DNA of 64,000 bases from Cryptomeria japonica. Lineage: Eukaryota > Streptophyta > Pinopsida > Cupressales > Cupressaceae. A model generated the notes under the pieces. The model did not search any database. It was not told where the DNA came from and saw only the letters and a list, made by a program, of their open reading frames with translations. Positions 1 to 11,820 of the stretch are shown here, one piece after another. The stretch lies in the NCBI RefSeq assembly GCF_030272615.1, contig NC_081405.1:651016920-651080919 (forward strand), given 5' to 3'. Positions within the stretch are counted from its first letter, which is position 1, and the number at the start of each line of letters is the position of its first letter. The translations under genes were made by a program, and so were the position numbers.

Positions 1-189
1 TTCAGAGGCTGATTGGAAGAGGAAGTGCATCTTCTGAATGAAAATGCAAGTGTAAGGGCAAAGAGTTCAAAATGATCATAGATGTTGGATATGCCAACAA
101 TTTGGTGGGTAAAAAATGATTAATAAATTGCAGCTTGCTTGCATCCCAAAATATAACCCTTATAAGTTTTCTTGGTTTAAAAAGTATCA

Positions 190-330
190 TAGTGTACTTG
201 TAGATAAAGCTTGCCTTGTTGCTTTCAAAATTGGGCCCTAATGTGGATGGTGTTGTGCATCATGGTGCCAATGGATGCTTCTCATTTGCTATTAGGTAGA
301 CCTTAGCAATATGAATGGAATGTAACCCAA
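190..330 (+). pseudogene. Ty3 protease C-terminal remnant
   Basis: In one frame around 262-318 the sequence reads MDASHLLLGRP, then a stop where Trp is usual, then QYEWN. The motif LLLGRPWQ marks the end of the retropepsin domain in plant Ty3 elements. The catalytic Asp region upstream cannot be followed because the frame is lost, so only a fragment of the aspartic protease is supported. Confidence 0.6.
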
Positions 331-676
331 CATGGTAGAGAGAATACATGAGGCACAACATGAAGGAAGGAGAAATCTCTTAAAACCTGGAAAGAAAAAG
401 AGATATATTAAGTGTCAACCTTGTCACTTGTATCAATGAGCTATTAAAAAATTCTGTAAAGAAATTGAGAGAGCAGCTTATTACCTACCCCTGCTCAAAA
501 GGAGCAAGAAAAATTGGTGGGATCCAACTCCCATTAGAAGTGCAAGAATTTTCAATAGAGTACTTTTATATAACTCTAGTAGAACTACCAGCTAATTTAC
601 CTCCTTCACAAGGTATCACATACCATATTGATTTGGTGCCCAGATCAAAGCTTTCCAACAAAACTGCACACAGATT

Positions 677-1260
677 TTGTCAAAAGAAAATGAGGAAATG
701 AGAAGGCAAGTCAACAAATTGTTAGAAAAAGGATTCATAATGGAAAACATAATCCCCTATGCCACACCAACTCTGCTCTCACCTAAACAAGGAGGCAAAT
801 GGAGAATTTGTGTGAACTCTAGAGCCATCAGCAAGATCACACTAAAATACCGGTACCCACTACCTAGAGTGGATGACATACTAGACTACTTAGCTAGTGC
901 TAAGGTTTTCTGCAAAGTTGATTTGAGAAGTGGTTACCATCATATCAAGATCTGAGAAGGGGATGAAAGGAAGACAGTATTCAAGACCAAGAATGGTTTA
1001 TATGAATGGTTGGTGATGGAATTCAAAATGTATAATGCCCCTACCACTTTTATGTGCACCTTGAACCAGGTATTTAGGCCCTACCTTGGGAAATTTATCA
1101 TAATCTTTTTAGATGACATTTTAATTTAAATCTTGAATATGGAAGAACATTTTATATACTTGCAAATTGTGTTTGATATGCTTAGAAGGAAAAAGTAGAT
1201 TGTAAATCTCGAAAAAGGTGAAGTTGCAGAGACAAGTTAGTTTTCCTTGGAAATGTGATT
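677..1260 (+). pseudogene. Ty3 reverse transcriptase fragment
   Basis: The open frame at 677-955 shows the RT fingers and first palm motif: a basic stretch ending GGKWRICVNSR, then YPLPRVDDILDYL and VFCKVDLRSGYHHIKI. A TGA at 953-955 stands where Arg is usual, and the same frame then continues through [16 protein letters not shown] to the catalytic motif FLDDIL near 1108, a variant of YxDD. A TAA follows at about 1127. The enzyme would copy element RNA into DNA. In-frame nonsense mutations make it a pseudogene; the TGA fits a CGA codon hit by CpG deamination. Confidence 0.85.
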
Positions 1261-1489
1261 TCAGTAAAAGTGGTAAACATGGATCTTGAAAATATTAGTG
1301 CTATACTTGGATGGTCTATCCCTCAAAATATTACAGAGGCCAAGAGTTTTTGCGGTTTGGTATTTTTTCATAAGAGATTCATTAGAAATTACAGTGGGAT
1401 ATGTGCTACATTGACTGACTGCACTTAAGGAAAGTCTTTTTCTTGGACTAAAACAATTGAGAGAATTTTTGAGCGTCTTAAAAGAAATG

Positions 1490-1915
1490 TGACAGAAACT
1501 CCAAAACTTGCTTTATTAGACTTCGATAAGAAGAAATTTACCATCAAGTGTGATGCTTTAGCAGTTAGCCATCGGTGGTGTATTGAGTCAAGAAGGCAAG
1601 ACAATTGCCTACCTTAGTGAAAAGCTAAATGATACAAAGTAGAGGTATGGCACTTATGATAAAGAAGTGTATGCTATTGTTCAGACATGAAACAGCGGAG
1701 GCACTAATTATTGCATAATAATTCATCTTGTTGAGTAAAAACCAAGTGCTGAAATACATCAACTGCGAGCCAAATTATCCCACAAAAATGCCAAATAAGT
1801 CTCCTTTCTACAAAGTTATAAATTTGTAATGTAGTGTGTGAGTTGCAAAACTAACATGGTGGCTGATATTTTAAGTAGGAGGGATCACCTACATGTCTCA
1901 ATGACAAATTAGATA
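1490..1915 (+). pseudogene. Ty3 RNase H and connection region, broken
   Basis: Fragments in shifting frames read KLALLDFDKKKFTIKCDA, then IGGVLSQEGKTIAYLSEKL, then RYGTYDKEVYAIV, the usual Ty3 RNase H sequence after RT. Further on (about 1855-1890) NMVADILSRRDHL matches the conserved end of the RNase H region (VADALSRR). The frame changes near 1560, so no continuous protein can be made. Confidence 0.7.
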
Positions 1916-2099
1916 ATCAAGTTTGAAGAACTGGAGGGAGAATATGCAACTGACCCCTAATCCAGAAAAATTAGAGATGCACTCAGCAATCCTACTATAA
2001 CAAGCAATGAGTTCTCTAATAAATATTTATTGGTGAATGCATTTCTATTTAAATTACTCCAACTTTGTATTCCCACAAGGTCTATGAGGGGAAACCTGA

Positions 2100-2750
2100 T
2101 TAGGGAAGTATAATCAAATGGCTTGGGTGGATGCTTTGGAAGGGACAAAATTACATCTTGGTAAGTAAAAGGTTTTGTTGACCTCAACTAAAAAAGATGT
2201 AAATAAGTTTGTTTCTAAGTGTAAAGTTTGTCAAGTTTCCAAAGGTGGCCAACAAAACACAGATTTGTACAAACCCTTAACACTAACTAAGGGATTGTGG
2301 ATCAACATTTCCATGGATTTTGTGTTTGGACTGCCTTGTACTCAGAGAGATAATATTCTATTTTTCTTGTTGTGGACCCATTCTCTAAGATGGTTCACTT
2401 CATTCTGTTCAAAAAGATTACTGATGCAAGTAACATTGCTAATTGTGTTTTAAAGAAATTGTATGCTTGCATTGACTGACCAGTACTATCACTAACAACT
2501 AGGAGACCAGGTTTCTGAGTCACTTTTTGAGTACTTTGTGGAGACAGCTTTACCAAAAACAGTCATTATAGTTCAGCATATCACCCTTTAATGGATGGGC
2601 CAACAAATGTGGCGAATGGGAGATTGGGTAATTTGCTTCAATGCCTGATTGGTGACAATCCAAGGCAGTGGGATCTGGTTTTAGCACAGGCTGAGTTTAC
2701 TTTCAATTCTAGCATCAATAAGTCTATTGATAAGTCTCCATTCTAGGTTT
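2100..2750 (+). pseudogene. Ty3 integrase fragment (zinc finger and start of core)
   Basis: The frame at 2175-2453 contains the second half of the HHCC zinc finger (CKVCQVSKGG), then the core start ISMDFVFGLP, where the Asp is the first catalytic residue of the DD35E core. The His pair lies just upstream in another frame (NGLGGCFGRDK, with Cys or Gly where the His-containing motif is usual). Downstream pieces (near 2590-2720) resemble the end of the core (DGPTN, LRLGNLL-like and CLIGDNPRQWD in other frames). The gene is clearly dead. Confidence 0.75.
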
Positions 2751-3129
2751 TTTTGGAAACAGTTGTAAGGTGGTGGTTGATCTCATTGACCTTCCTGAAG
2801 GGAAATGGATTAGCCAAGATGCAATAGGCTTTGTGAGGCATGTCCAAGATGTGCAGCAATATATGAATCGCCAGCTGCAAGTAACCAACGAACAATATTA
2901 AAGAAAGGCAGACTTGCATAAGTGAGAAAAGATGCATCAAGAGGGTGAGCAAATCATGGTTTACTTGCATAAATAGAGAAATCCTCAAGAAACTTACAGA
3001 AAATTAAAGCCAACGAAACTTGGCCCTTACAAGATACTAAAGAAAATTAGTGAGAATGACTATTTGATAGATTTGCTTGAAGAATTTGATGTCAGTCCTG
3101 TATTTAATGTCGAGTTCAAGTTGAGAACA

Positions 3130-3311
3130 TATTAGGAGATTCAACCAATCAAATGCCATGGAAAAGAAAGGGAGTACACTGGAAAGATATTTGACACTAA
3201 GGTTGTTGATACAAGATCCAAGAATTATAAGATGTATCTAATGAAATGGCTTGGTTTACTTGACTACAACAACACTTGGTTCAGACTTTTTTTAAAAGAT
3301 GGGAAGGATGA
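3130..3311 (+). pseudogene. Integrase C-terminal chromodomain
   Basis: One frame reads through ILDTKVVDTRS-like residues (here IFDTKVVDTRSKNYKMYL) to MKWLGLLDYNNTWF, the conserved chromodomain core in which aromatic residues form the methyl-lysine pocket. In plant chromoviruses this domain guides integration to marked chromatin. It sits just before the purine tract and putative LTR, its usual place, and identifies the element as a chromovirus. Confidence 0.75.
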
Positions 3312-3700
3312 TGTAACCACCCATTAAATACAGCAGCTCCCACCAGTCTGCATTCATTTAGAATCAGATATAAATGAGAGCTCGGTTGACTGTTCTCTGC
3401 TAAGAGAAACATGATCTTCTCTACAAAGTAGCTGCTGGTTTTTGAGACTTAACATTCTGAGCTGTATGTTCTATTGGATATATTTCTCTGCATCTTACCC
3501 TAATTTGTTTCTGAGTTATAATATGGCTGTGAGACTGTGTGTAATCTTTTCATTCTGAAAAACTATGACTGTAAGTAATAATCCAAAGTTCTATCCTGTG
3601 ATTCTAGTTCCAATCTGAAAATATGAGTTGCGAAATCAGAGGATCCAGATGTGTGTTGAATCTTCAGAACAGAGGTTCATCTGCAGTGAAAATGAGTTTA
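3312..3700 (+). mobile_element. Putative 3' LTR of the chromovirus (right end uncertain)
   Basis: It starts TGTAACCACC directly after the purine run GATGGGAAGGATGA. A TATA-like box (gatataaatgag) lies near 3368-3379, the expected distance into a short chromovirus LTR. The right end was not found because no second LTR copy lies in the window, so the end given is approximate. Confidence 0.4.
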
Positions 3701-3759
3701 TCGTCCATCATAAAGCTTAGATTGTTAAATTCACGCTAAAATTAATAAATTACACTGCC

Positions 3760-5175
3760 AGTGTCTTAACAAAATTGCACTATAAGAGTCAAAAGACAAC
3801 ATAAACTAAGCTAGAATCTAATCACAACTACTTGCCCCTATCGTAAGTATCCAAAGTTAGAATTAATATTACTCCCAATTTTCAAATTAATAAATTAAAA
3901 CGCCAGTATCTCAACCAAATCACACTGTAATAGTCAAAAGGCCATTATAAACTAAGCTAGAATCTAATCACAACTACTTCCCCCAAATATATGTCCAAAG
4001 TTACAATTAATATTTATATAAGTATTGGTCTCAGATTAATCCAAAAAAAACTAATTGAACTTCATAAAAATAGTGGAAATTTCAAATTTATTCATTGAAA
4101 ATTGTTCCAAAATCTTCGTCCCAAAAAACTTCCCCTTTGAAGTCAAGAAACATTTTTAAATCCCCATCATCTTCAATGTAAAAACCACTGTAGTACATAG
4201 CTGTTTATTCTGCTGTTACTAAAACTTAGCTGCTAAAAAATTAGTATTTATGTAATAAGAGGCTATTCTGAAAATGGTTGGCAAGATTATATATCTGCCC
4301 TCTTTCACTGTAATTACTCTTCCGTATCAACATATATTTCATTAACAAAAAAGTCATTATACAAAATTCTAAATATTTCAGTGCTTCCATATCCATTTAT
4401 ACAGGAACATCCATGAATTATAAATGGAGCATGTGAGGTGTCATTAACAAAAAATATCATCATACAAAATTCTTTCTGAGCTTCCATATCAATTTAAACA
4501 GGAACATCCATGAATTATGAATGGAGCATGGAAGGTGTCAAAGTGAACACAATAAGGTTCTCTAATTAATTGCCAGCATGTGATTAAAAGGATGATTCCC
4601 TGCAAACTAAATCCACTATTATATCTGACGGATAATTCTCAAGGGTGTAATTTACTAGGAAGAATAAATTTAAGGTTCAAGCTTTTTATTTAACAAAACC
4701 AACTGCAATTTGGCTTGAATATGTAATCATACTTTAAATATAAGAGCACGTAAATTACCCAATTATGCAAAACAAGCCAGGGCTAGTTAAGGTTTAACCT
4801 TCTTTCAGAAACTCGCTGTATCAAACTAAATTTCAATTTTCTGACATAAAAAACGGCTCTGGTTAGAGGTGTTGTTTGGTAGTCCACAATTTAGAGCTGA
4901 ATGGAGATTGAAGCTTTTACATAAGTATTGGTCTCAGATTTTCAATCCAAAAGAAATATATATCTCAAGGGTGTAATCTACTAGGAAGAATAAATTTAAG
5001 ATTAAAGCTATTTATTTGACAAAACCAACAGTAATTTCGCTTGAATGTGTAATAATACTTTAAAAACAATGGCAAATAAATTACCAAATTATTCAAGACT
5101 TAACGTACTTTCAGAAACTCTCTGTATCAAACTAAATTTCCATTTTCTGACATCAAACACTGTTCTGGCTAGAGG
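3760..5175. repeat. AT-rich intergenic DNA with three local direct duplications
   Basis: No gene is seen. Three imperfect head-to-tail duplications are present. About 100 bp at 3740-3838 is repeated at 3885-3985 (both contain taaactaagctagaatctaatcac). About 100 bp at 4340-4440 is repeated at 4441-4541 (both contain aggaacatccatgaattat). About 220 bp at 4638-4880 is repeated at 4962-5178 (both contain aagggtgtaat and ctgtatcaaactaaattt). A further shared block, taagtattggtctcagatt, lies at about 4019 and 4921. Confidence 0.7.
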
Positions 5176-5232
5176 TGTTGTTGATAGTAAAGAAACGAAG
5201 GCTTTCATTGTGGAGAAATTTCACAAGGTTAT

Positions 5233-5664
5233 GTGGGCGAAGACAGTTGGGGAAAAGGAGAAACATTATTGTATGAATTTAATCCCAGCATGGACCAACA
5301 GCAAAAGGCTTATATAGAGGCCAATATCTCATGGAGGTCAAAGATTCTCATTAACCGGCTGAGGACTAACTTGCATCATCTTCAGTGTAAAATGGGGAGG
5401 TGCAAAAGGCCAAAAGAAACTTGGAAAAGGAAGGTCTGTACCCTGAACACTGCAGGGGTTATAGAAACTGAAATGCACTCTATTCTAGACTGCAAAGCGT
5501 ACAATGACATCAGGGTCAGCTACAGAAATAGTTTAACAGCAACTTCTTTTCAAGATCTATTGAATGAAGATTGGGTGGAGAGAATGGGTAAGCTCGCTAT
5601 TAAACTAAGTGGCAGAAGGTCGGTACTTCACAATGCTAAAACAGCGGAATCCACTGTCCCATAG
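5233..5664 (+). pseudogene. Retroelement-type C-terminal finger ORF, partial
   Basis: A 143-residue open frame, basic in its first half, then VCTLNTAGVIETEMHSILDC, then KAYNDIR. The pattern Cys, about ten residues, E(T/D)E.H..L.C.AY.D(I/L)R occurs at the C-terminus of many non-LTR retrotransposon polyproteins after the RT. The usual first CxxC pair is reduced to a single Cys (CTLN), so the finger is probably broken. Upstream, 5045-5317 is open in another frame and could be decayed coding sequence of the same unit. No RT is present nearby. Family assignment is from motif memory only; a degraded host gene is possible. Confidence 0.45.
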
Positions 5665-6937
5665 GTTATTCTTGACCTCATGGAGGTTAAAAGTCTTCTA
5701 TACTATCCACGCAATATCCTTTTTAGCTCAAAAAGTACAATAGATTGATCATGCATGAAGTTTCATTTGCAAGTAACATCTGATGTGCTATATGTCAGTA
5801 TGATTACCCCTCACGTTGTCTAAAAATGTATGTGGTTACAAGCCATAGAGCCAATTAATCAATATATAGATCTCTGATATGCTAGGTATCATTTTTGGGT
5901 GCCTTTGTGTATTTTCTGTGCACTGAGGGGTCACATGGATGGCACTACTGCTCCAAAAATGCAGCTGCAGGTGATTTCGTGTGAAACGGCAATCTTAAAA
6001 AGTGCTAAGAATACAATATAACAGCTCAAGGAATTGCAGTGTAATGGCAATTGATGACATCTGTATGAGTTGGACCCGTCACCTAGGTTCAAAACTACCT
6101 CACCAAATAAAGTAGCCCATAACTCCAGCAGACATGCAGTGAGGTTGTGGACTAATGATTATATAGTTCAATTGAGAGTGAGAATGTGGCCTAATGATTA
6201 TGGGGTACATTCAGAGGGTAACCCATATTTACAAATCTTAATGTGGCGATTCAAGCTTGCACCACGCCATGACTAATGACAACCCGTAACCTCTGCCGCT
6301 AAAAAATAGGTGAACCCATGTTTCAGAGGAAAATTTCCCTGTCGTGGCTGGAAAGAGCGAAATGCATCAGAGAAGGTTCCACTGCCATGCAGCATCACAG
6401 CGTATGTTTAATGTGTTTGAGCCCTCTCCCAGTTGGGTAGGAAAAATTCTTTGTTGGGTATGCACATGCGATACTAGTTGATTTTCCGAGGTTCGGAGCC
6501 TTGAGGTGATTTCTCCTGCAATTTAAGGTAATCTTGGGTCACCAGGGTAGCCTAAGTCCATCTTTTGGACTAAGATCTGACCCTTACGCCTCAACAGCTA
6601 AAAATCAGCAAAAGTTAAAAATGTTGCTTATCTTTTCCAAAATTTTACATCTAAGGAATGTAGTTAGTGTAATGGCACACTTCACTGGTAATAATGAAAT
6701 GCATGGCAGCCAAAAACATGTCCCTTAGGGCCATGCTATTTCACGATGCTTCTAAATCTACCCAATAGTAACTGCTGAGAAAATTGAGAAAGCCTCATAA
6801 CCCAATTTCATTGTCATTGCAAAACCAAGGTGCGATTTGCAACTTTGGTGTTGTAATCATACAAAACTTGAATGAAAATGTTTGAAGAATAGATAGTAAA
6901 CTGAAAACTGTTCTTCCCACACAGTTAAACTATCACA
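5665..6937. other. Gene-poor stretch, possible short tRNA-derived repeat
   Basis: No convincing coding sequence. Short ORFs at 6070-6276 and 6534-6728 have no recognisable motif. Near 6146 and 6186 the phrase gtgg(a/c)ctaatgattat appears twice, and gattcaagc follows near 6249. These resemble A-box and B-box promoter elements of a tRNA-derived SINE, but no clear ends, tail or target duplication were found. Confidence 0.3.
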
Positions 6938-7245
6938 CTAATCACAACAGCCCCATTGCGTCCGTCTCTGTTTCAATTGATATAGACCACTAGGGGAGTA
7001 AGTTAAAAAGAGAGAGAAAAAGAAAAGAAAATGATACAAAACCTCATGGCTTGATGGAGAAGCATACATATGAGCAAGTCTCTCTCTAAAGGCCAGCTCC
7101 TGTTGGAAAACTTGTGCATGATATTTTCTTGTAAAATCTCTTTGCATCCACCAACTGGGATCAGGTAAAATTGGACCAGAAGCCACTGGTGTATTAGTAA
7201 ACAGCCCCATTGAATATGAATGTGATTGTGTAGGCGTTGAGCAAT
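6938..7245 (-). pseudogene. Exon-like segment of an unidentified protein
   Basis: On the minus strand an open frame runs from about 7245 to a candidate 5' splice site where GAG is followed by GTTTTG (about 7053-7048). Its composition (PDPSWW, then MQRDFTRKYHAQ, then QQELAFRERLAHMYASPSS) looks like conserved plant protein rather than repeat DNA. The part after the putative splice site turns into hydrophobic noise typical of an intron. I do not recognise the family. No flanking exons could be confirmed, so it may be a captured or relic exon. An alternative reading is a chance ORF. Confidence 0.35.
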
Positions 7246-7599
7246 TACATGAATTTCAAAGAAAGTTTTAATTGCTCGCTGAGAAGGAAATAATGGTGGG
7301 TATATGAGATGGACATTCAGTAACATAATTAACCAGAACTGTTAGAAATGGTCATATTTTATCCACAAAATGCATTGGTATTGAAAATACATAGAGAAGG
7401 GCTAGAGCCTCGGTTCCCATACTGTGAATAAAGGCAATGCTTGAGGCAATCTGATTCACATTGAGGACTTTTTGTAGTCCCATAAAAAGTTGGATATGAT
7501 AATGGAGTGAACTTTTCTAAATTACTAGTACAGCAAAGTTTGTGGGACCCAATAAGAGTTCCAAGAGGAGTCCACGGCGAAGTATTCTCATTTATCCCT

Positions 7600-7800
7600 C
7601 CGACAGATATTATAGTAATTTTGTACTTTATAATTGAGTTTAAGAAATGACATTTTATAGTTTTATAATTAAGTTTAAGAAAATAAGAAATGTCCTTTTA
7701 TAATTTCATAATTAAGTTTGAGAAAATAAGAAATGCCTTTTAATCTTTTTATAATTAAGTTTAGAAAATAAGAAATGTTTCTTTAGGTTGGTTTTTTATA
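7600..7800. repeat. AT-rich minisatellite
   Basis: About four imperfect copies of a unit of roughly 50-60 bp, each containing ataattaagttt(a/g)agaaaataag and then aaatg. It looks like tandem slippage and shows no coding potential. Confidence 0.65.
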
Positions 7801-9490
7801 AAGTTGGTTTAAAAAAATAAAGTTTGATAATTAAGAGTTATGATTTTGTTATAGTCATTTGTAGGGTTAAATATTTTGGGGGTAAGGATTTTGTTAAGTT
7901 ATTCATCATAAGAGTTTAAGAGTTTATTGCAATGATTGAGTCTTCATGGATCTATCTTATTTTATAAGAGCTATGGTTTATTGTCAATCCCCATTTGAAC
8001 ATATTCAAAGTATGGGCTATGTTCTTATGATTGATGCTCTTGTAGTGCTAGAGAGTCGGGGCCACATGCATCAATCTAATCCAATCATTGTCTAAACCAC
8101 TGATTAGATTGCATCAACCATTTCTTCAAATAGGGGCCTACCTTCCTTTCTTGGTCATTCTAGTAATTCTAGAGACAAAGAGGAAGGCAAAAAACCAATT
8201 AGGAAAAATAATGACAACATCTTTGACTTTGACACTATCAATACATGGTAGGGGATAACCATCAATGAATATGTCATCCAAGAAGCATTGGATGAGGTAA
8301 ATCTATTGAATTCCATATTCCAAATGATGTGATTGATGTTATTTAAAAAAAAAGTGAAATGTGTATTGTTATCTTGTCTACTTCTATAAAGTTCCCTCTA
8401 AGTAAGACTTTACAAGTGGGCAAAAATAAATGAGATTCATTCATTAGGTGGCAAAGTCCATGATAGTGTTGGGTAAGGCTATATTTCATTTACATTTCAC
8501 TCCCCCTAAATAGGCCCAAGCAACTTTATAGTATGACACATGGGTAATATACAAATAGGTGTGCTACCTTTTCAATCATGGAAATTTGATTCCATCTTGA
8601 AGGTGCCTCCTATAGCAAAAAACTTATAGAATTTTTTTTCTTGAAATGAACCTTTCTTTCATACTTGAATCATATAGTAGCTCAACTAGGTGGAGTTATA
8701 TAGTGCTAGTACAACTTCAACAAATTTGGTGGAGTTATATAGTGCAAGTACAACTTTGACAAATTTGAAGTCTTTTTGTATTGTTGAAATCTCATATAGA
8801 TCACCTTAGCCAAATGCCCTAATTGCCAAACCCAAATTTTGACTAACTAATGTGGTTTCAATGTTCCAGGGTTTTAGTTCCCTTCCTTCTATTATGTTAT
8901 TCATGCAAACCCTAAGACCCAATCTCTTCCTTTCAAAATTTGGTTGTATTATGTATTTCGCTTATCGATTCATCAAATTTTCCTTTTCATCCTTACCACT
9001 TCACCTGACATCTATTTTTCCTAACCCCTAATTATCAAGGCTTTACTTTGTAATTTGCCTAAGTCTTTTGATTTTTGAAATAATTTTAGTGTTGAGCTAA
9101 AAATTTCTCTTTCCTTTCTATGAAGAAAGGAGTTTTTGGTGATTTTCTTGATTCATGGACAAGTGACTTCACTGAAATCTAATTTAGCTAAAGGAGAAAG
9201 TGTCAAAGAGATGCATGGCAATGATATGAAAGCTCAAAGTTATCAATAAGTTAAGCAATTAGTGCACTAATGTGTTTGCTGAAAATTGGTTCTATCAATG
9301 AGTTTTATCGACACCCCATTTCACCAAACAAAATTTTAGAAAGTTTGTGAACTCATCGAATGGCCGAAAAAGGAGATGTTCAAGTTTGCAAGTTCATCGG
9401 TTCACCAATTTGCTAACTTGTTGAAAGTATTGATAAAATGGCACAATTTCATGAAAAAATCTAAGGCGTGAGGAAAAGTGTAGATGATGT
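7800..9490. other. Stretch without recognisable genes
   Basis: AT-rich sequence without long ORFs or LTR ends. A 43-bp direct duplication lies near 8680-8765 (ggtggagttatatagtgc twice). I see nothing else to annotate. Confidence 0.5.
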
Positions 9491-9789
9491 AAAAGGGGTA
9501 AAAATTTATTAAATATAAAATAGAGTTACATGACAAGAAAGGTCAATAGGCCCACAAAGACCAAACAATTAAACATTCCTATCCTCCACAACTAATTGCT
9601 CAAACAAATGAGATCATTCCATACACAAATCACACCTATCCAGAAATTTCCAATTTTGCATACGTTCAGAAGCTCATTTCACCAAACAACCTACTACTCT
9701 ATTCCACTTCCTAGGAATGTGAGAAAAGGTTACAAATTCTAAAGACCTACTCATCCTTAGAATATATCTAATAACCACAAATAAATCCC

Positions 9790-10065
9790 AATTAGCTTCA
9801 TCCAGATGCTACTCATTTAGCATATTCACCACCACCTGTGAATCAATATTTTGCACCTAAGGGCACAACTTCTCTCCACAACCTCAAGATGGCAAGAACC
9901 TCCATGAAGTTATTTGTATGAAGCCCTTTGTAAATGGAAAAGAAAAATTGAACACCACCAGAACTATCTCTACCAACATTGATGATGCCAGTATGACTAG
10001 GATTCCCCTAGAAGAGCCATTGATGTTTATTTTGAAAACTCCTTGAGGAGGAGGAAGCCATTAAC
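9790..10065 (-). pseudogene. LINE RNase H domain
   Basis: Minus-strand reading gives PPPQGVFKINI, then (D/N)GSSRGN, one frameshift, then PSHTGIINVGRDSSGG, then FFSIYKGLHTNNFMEVLAIL. This is the start of the plant LINE-type RNase H (NxDGxSRGNPGxxG.GGVIRN and TNNxAExxAL), which would degrade the RNA strand of the hybrid. The first catalytic Asp is Asn here (NING), so the copy would be inactive even without the frameshift. Confidence 0.75.
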
Positions 10066-10368
10066 CCACACAATCAATCTACCTCATAGCTTGTCTAGCC
10101 GATCTACATCTTGGCCCAATAGAAGTAATAGTTCCCTAAGATGAAAAATATCACATTCTAAAAATACCCACATCAGTAAGATCTAATGCAGTGGACAAAT
10201 CACAATTAGCTGATATAGTCTCCTGAATAGAGTGAACAATTTTCCCCCACAATTGTTGAACAACTAATTTGGCCTCCTGAAAAATCCTATGATTCATGTC
10301 AAAAAAAAGATGCCATATAATTAAACTAGGCCCAAGAACCCAGGCTACCTGAAGATAAGAGGTCTTAA

Positions 10369-10645
10369 CTAGAGGCTTTTACAAATGGCTCCAAAACTCA
10401 ACCAATGAGGATGCATGCAAAAGGGCCTGATTCCAAACTCCCCACCAAAGATGTTAAATCTCCCTAGAGAAAGAATAATGAAAGAAAATATGAGGGATAC
10501 ATTCCTCACTATTAAGACACAACACACAAATAGAAGGTCCATGGAAGCCACACTTGCATAAATTATCCCAAGTTAGACATTTATTTTGAACAACCAACCA
10601 CAAGAAAAAGTTACATTTGGGCCAAGAAAATTTGTTCCACACTTG
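10369..10645 (-). pseudogene. LINE zinc-binding domain (zf-RVT)
   Basis: The minus-strand ORF reads WNKFSWPKCNFFLWLVVQNK, LTWDNLCKCGF, then CVLCLNSEECIPHIFFHYSFSREIW. This is the zf-RVT pattern WxxxxPxKxxxFxWLxxxxxxLTxDNLxxR, followed by CxxC and H-x3-H residues. It sits between the RT and RNase H in plant LINEs and probably helps template binding. Confidence 0.85.
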
Positions 10646-10744
10646 CTTCCACCATGGAACTCATACCCTCACATACATCTACTTGTCTAGCTCCAAATAC
10701 CCCAAAGCCACCAAGTACTTACCTATTGGATCTCGACCCAATGC

Positions 10745-11095
10745 CAAAATTTACTTCCCAATAAGGGAATTACACTCCCTACTAGCAAGAATCTGAGATA
10801 AGTCTTCTCGATCTCCCTCCAATCCTCTAGCTAGCCATTCTTGGGGATCTTTCCATCTACAAGTATCCACCTTTCCCAAATGTTGAACAACTTTATAGTA
10901 TGCTACCTTTCTCCAACCAGCTCCAGTAAATCTATCACAAAGGGATTGTAAGTGCGAGTAGACTAAGAAGATTTGGGGTTGACCATCCCAAGAATCCAAC
11001 CAGAATAGAGCTTGAGAGTCCTTATTAAAAATCCATAAAATCCCATGTTTGATTAATTGTGCTCCAAACTTTATAGTACGCCAAATCACATATCC
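10745..11095 (-). pseudogene. LINE RT C-terminal region
   Basis: A 112-residue open frame upstream of the zinc finger contains IWRTIKFGAQLIKHGILWI and FWLDSWDG, the usual link (IWxxxxxGxxLIKxGxxWxIGxGxxxxFWxDxWxG) between the LINE RT thumb and zf-RVT. It is broken from the upstream RT by the insertion at 11269 and by frameshifts between 11095 and 11268. Confidence 0.75.
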
Positions 11096-11820
11096 CTTCC
11101 CCTCTAGGCGACATCGGGGAACATCTAAATTGTCAACCCCTATGAGATTATTATTAGTAAGAATTCTAGCCCATACCTAATTTTGAATTGTGCACTATCA
11201 CCAATACAATTTAGCAACTAGAACTTGCCCATTCAAAGTTGTAGAATGAAGACCAAGCCCTCCCCCACTGTAGTGCCCTCCCTGGTTCATATTTCTTTTT
11301 GTGCATCGATAGACTATATTGATATAGCTTAGACTATTTTGTGATGCTTTTGATAGATGTTTATGGATTTATTTATGATTTGGATGCTTTATTATTGATG
11401 ATAGACGTATTGTATTTGCATTTGGCATCATGATTTCATGTGGATGATGATAATCATGGACTCTTATTTGATGATCTATATGTATTCATTTTACATGTGT
11501 GGTTCGTATTTGCTTATGGTGATTAGATGGTATCTTGTTATGTACTAACCTCACTTCATAGCTATAAATGATATGATGACTATGATAGTGCTTGGTTTTT
11601 GTGATTTTCTTATTGGGTAAGTGCACAAAGATGGGGGACCAAAAAGGGGTCTTAAGATGCCACTTTTTTTATAAATTCAACAAAGTCTGAACTTCGACGA
11701 GAAATTGAAGATAGGTACACTCAAAATTTGAAGATGCACAAGAACAAAAGTTGAAGTGCTCTGAATCTACTTTCTAAACTACTAATTTGTTTTGAAAATG
11801 GAGGAGATTAAGGGTTTCAA

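Larger units (their letters stand above)
1..3311 (+). mobile_element. Decayed Ty3/gypsy chromovirus, internal pol region
   Basis: The order protease remnant, RT, RNase H, integrase and chromodomain, all on the plus strand, is the pol order of a plant Ty3 chromovirus. The element enters from beyond the left edge, so its 5' LTR and gag are not seen. Stops and frameshifts break every domain. Its 3' end is placed at a purine-rich run (about 3298-3311) that abuts TGTAACCACC, a plausible LTR start. The element is inactive. Confidence 0.85.
9490..11268 (-). mobile_element. LINE, 3' half (continues at 38648)
   Basis: On the minus strand, reading from 11268 down: GGLGLHSTTLNGQVLVAKLYW, then a basic RT C-terminal region, a zf-RVT finger and an RNase H domain, the order of a plant L1-type LINE. 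Frames are broken in several places. The 5' continuation (RT palm) lies at 38648-39475. When the intervening LTR sequence and one target copy are removed, the codons on both sides join in frame through a run of Gly. The 3' end and poly(A) tail near 9490 are not sharply defined. Confidence 0.8.

Noticed and set aside
1957-2187. Minus-strand ORF of 76 residues, and 2743-2988
   Set aside because: Shadows of the chromovirus integrase region.
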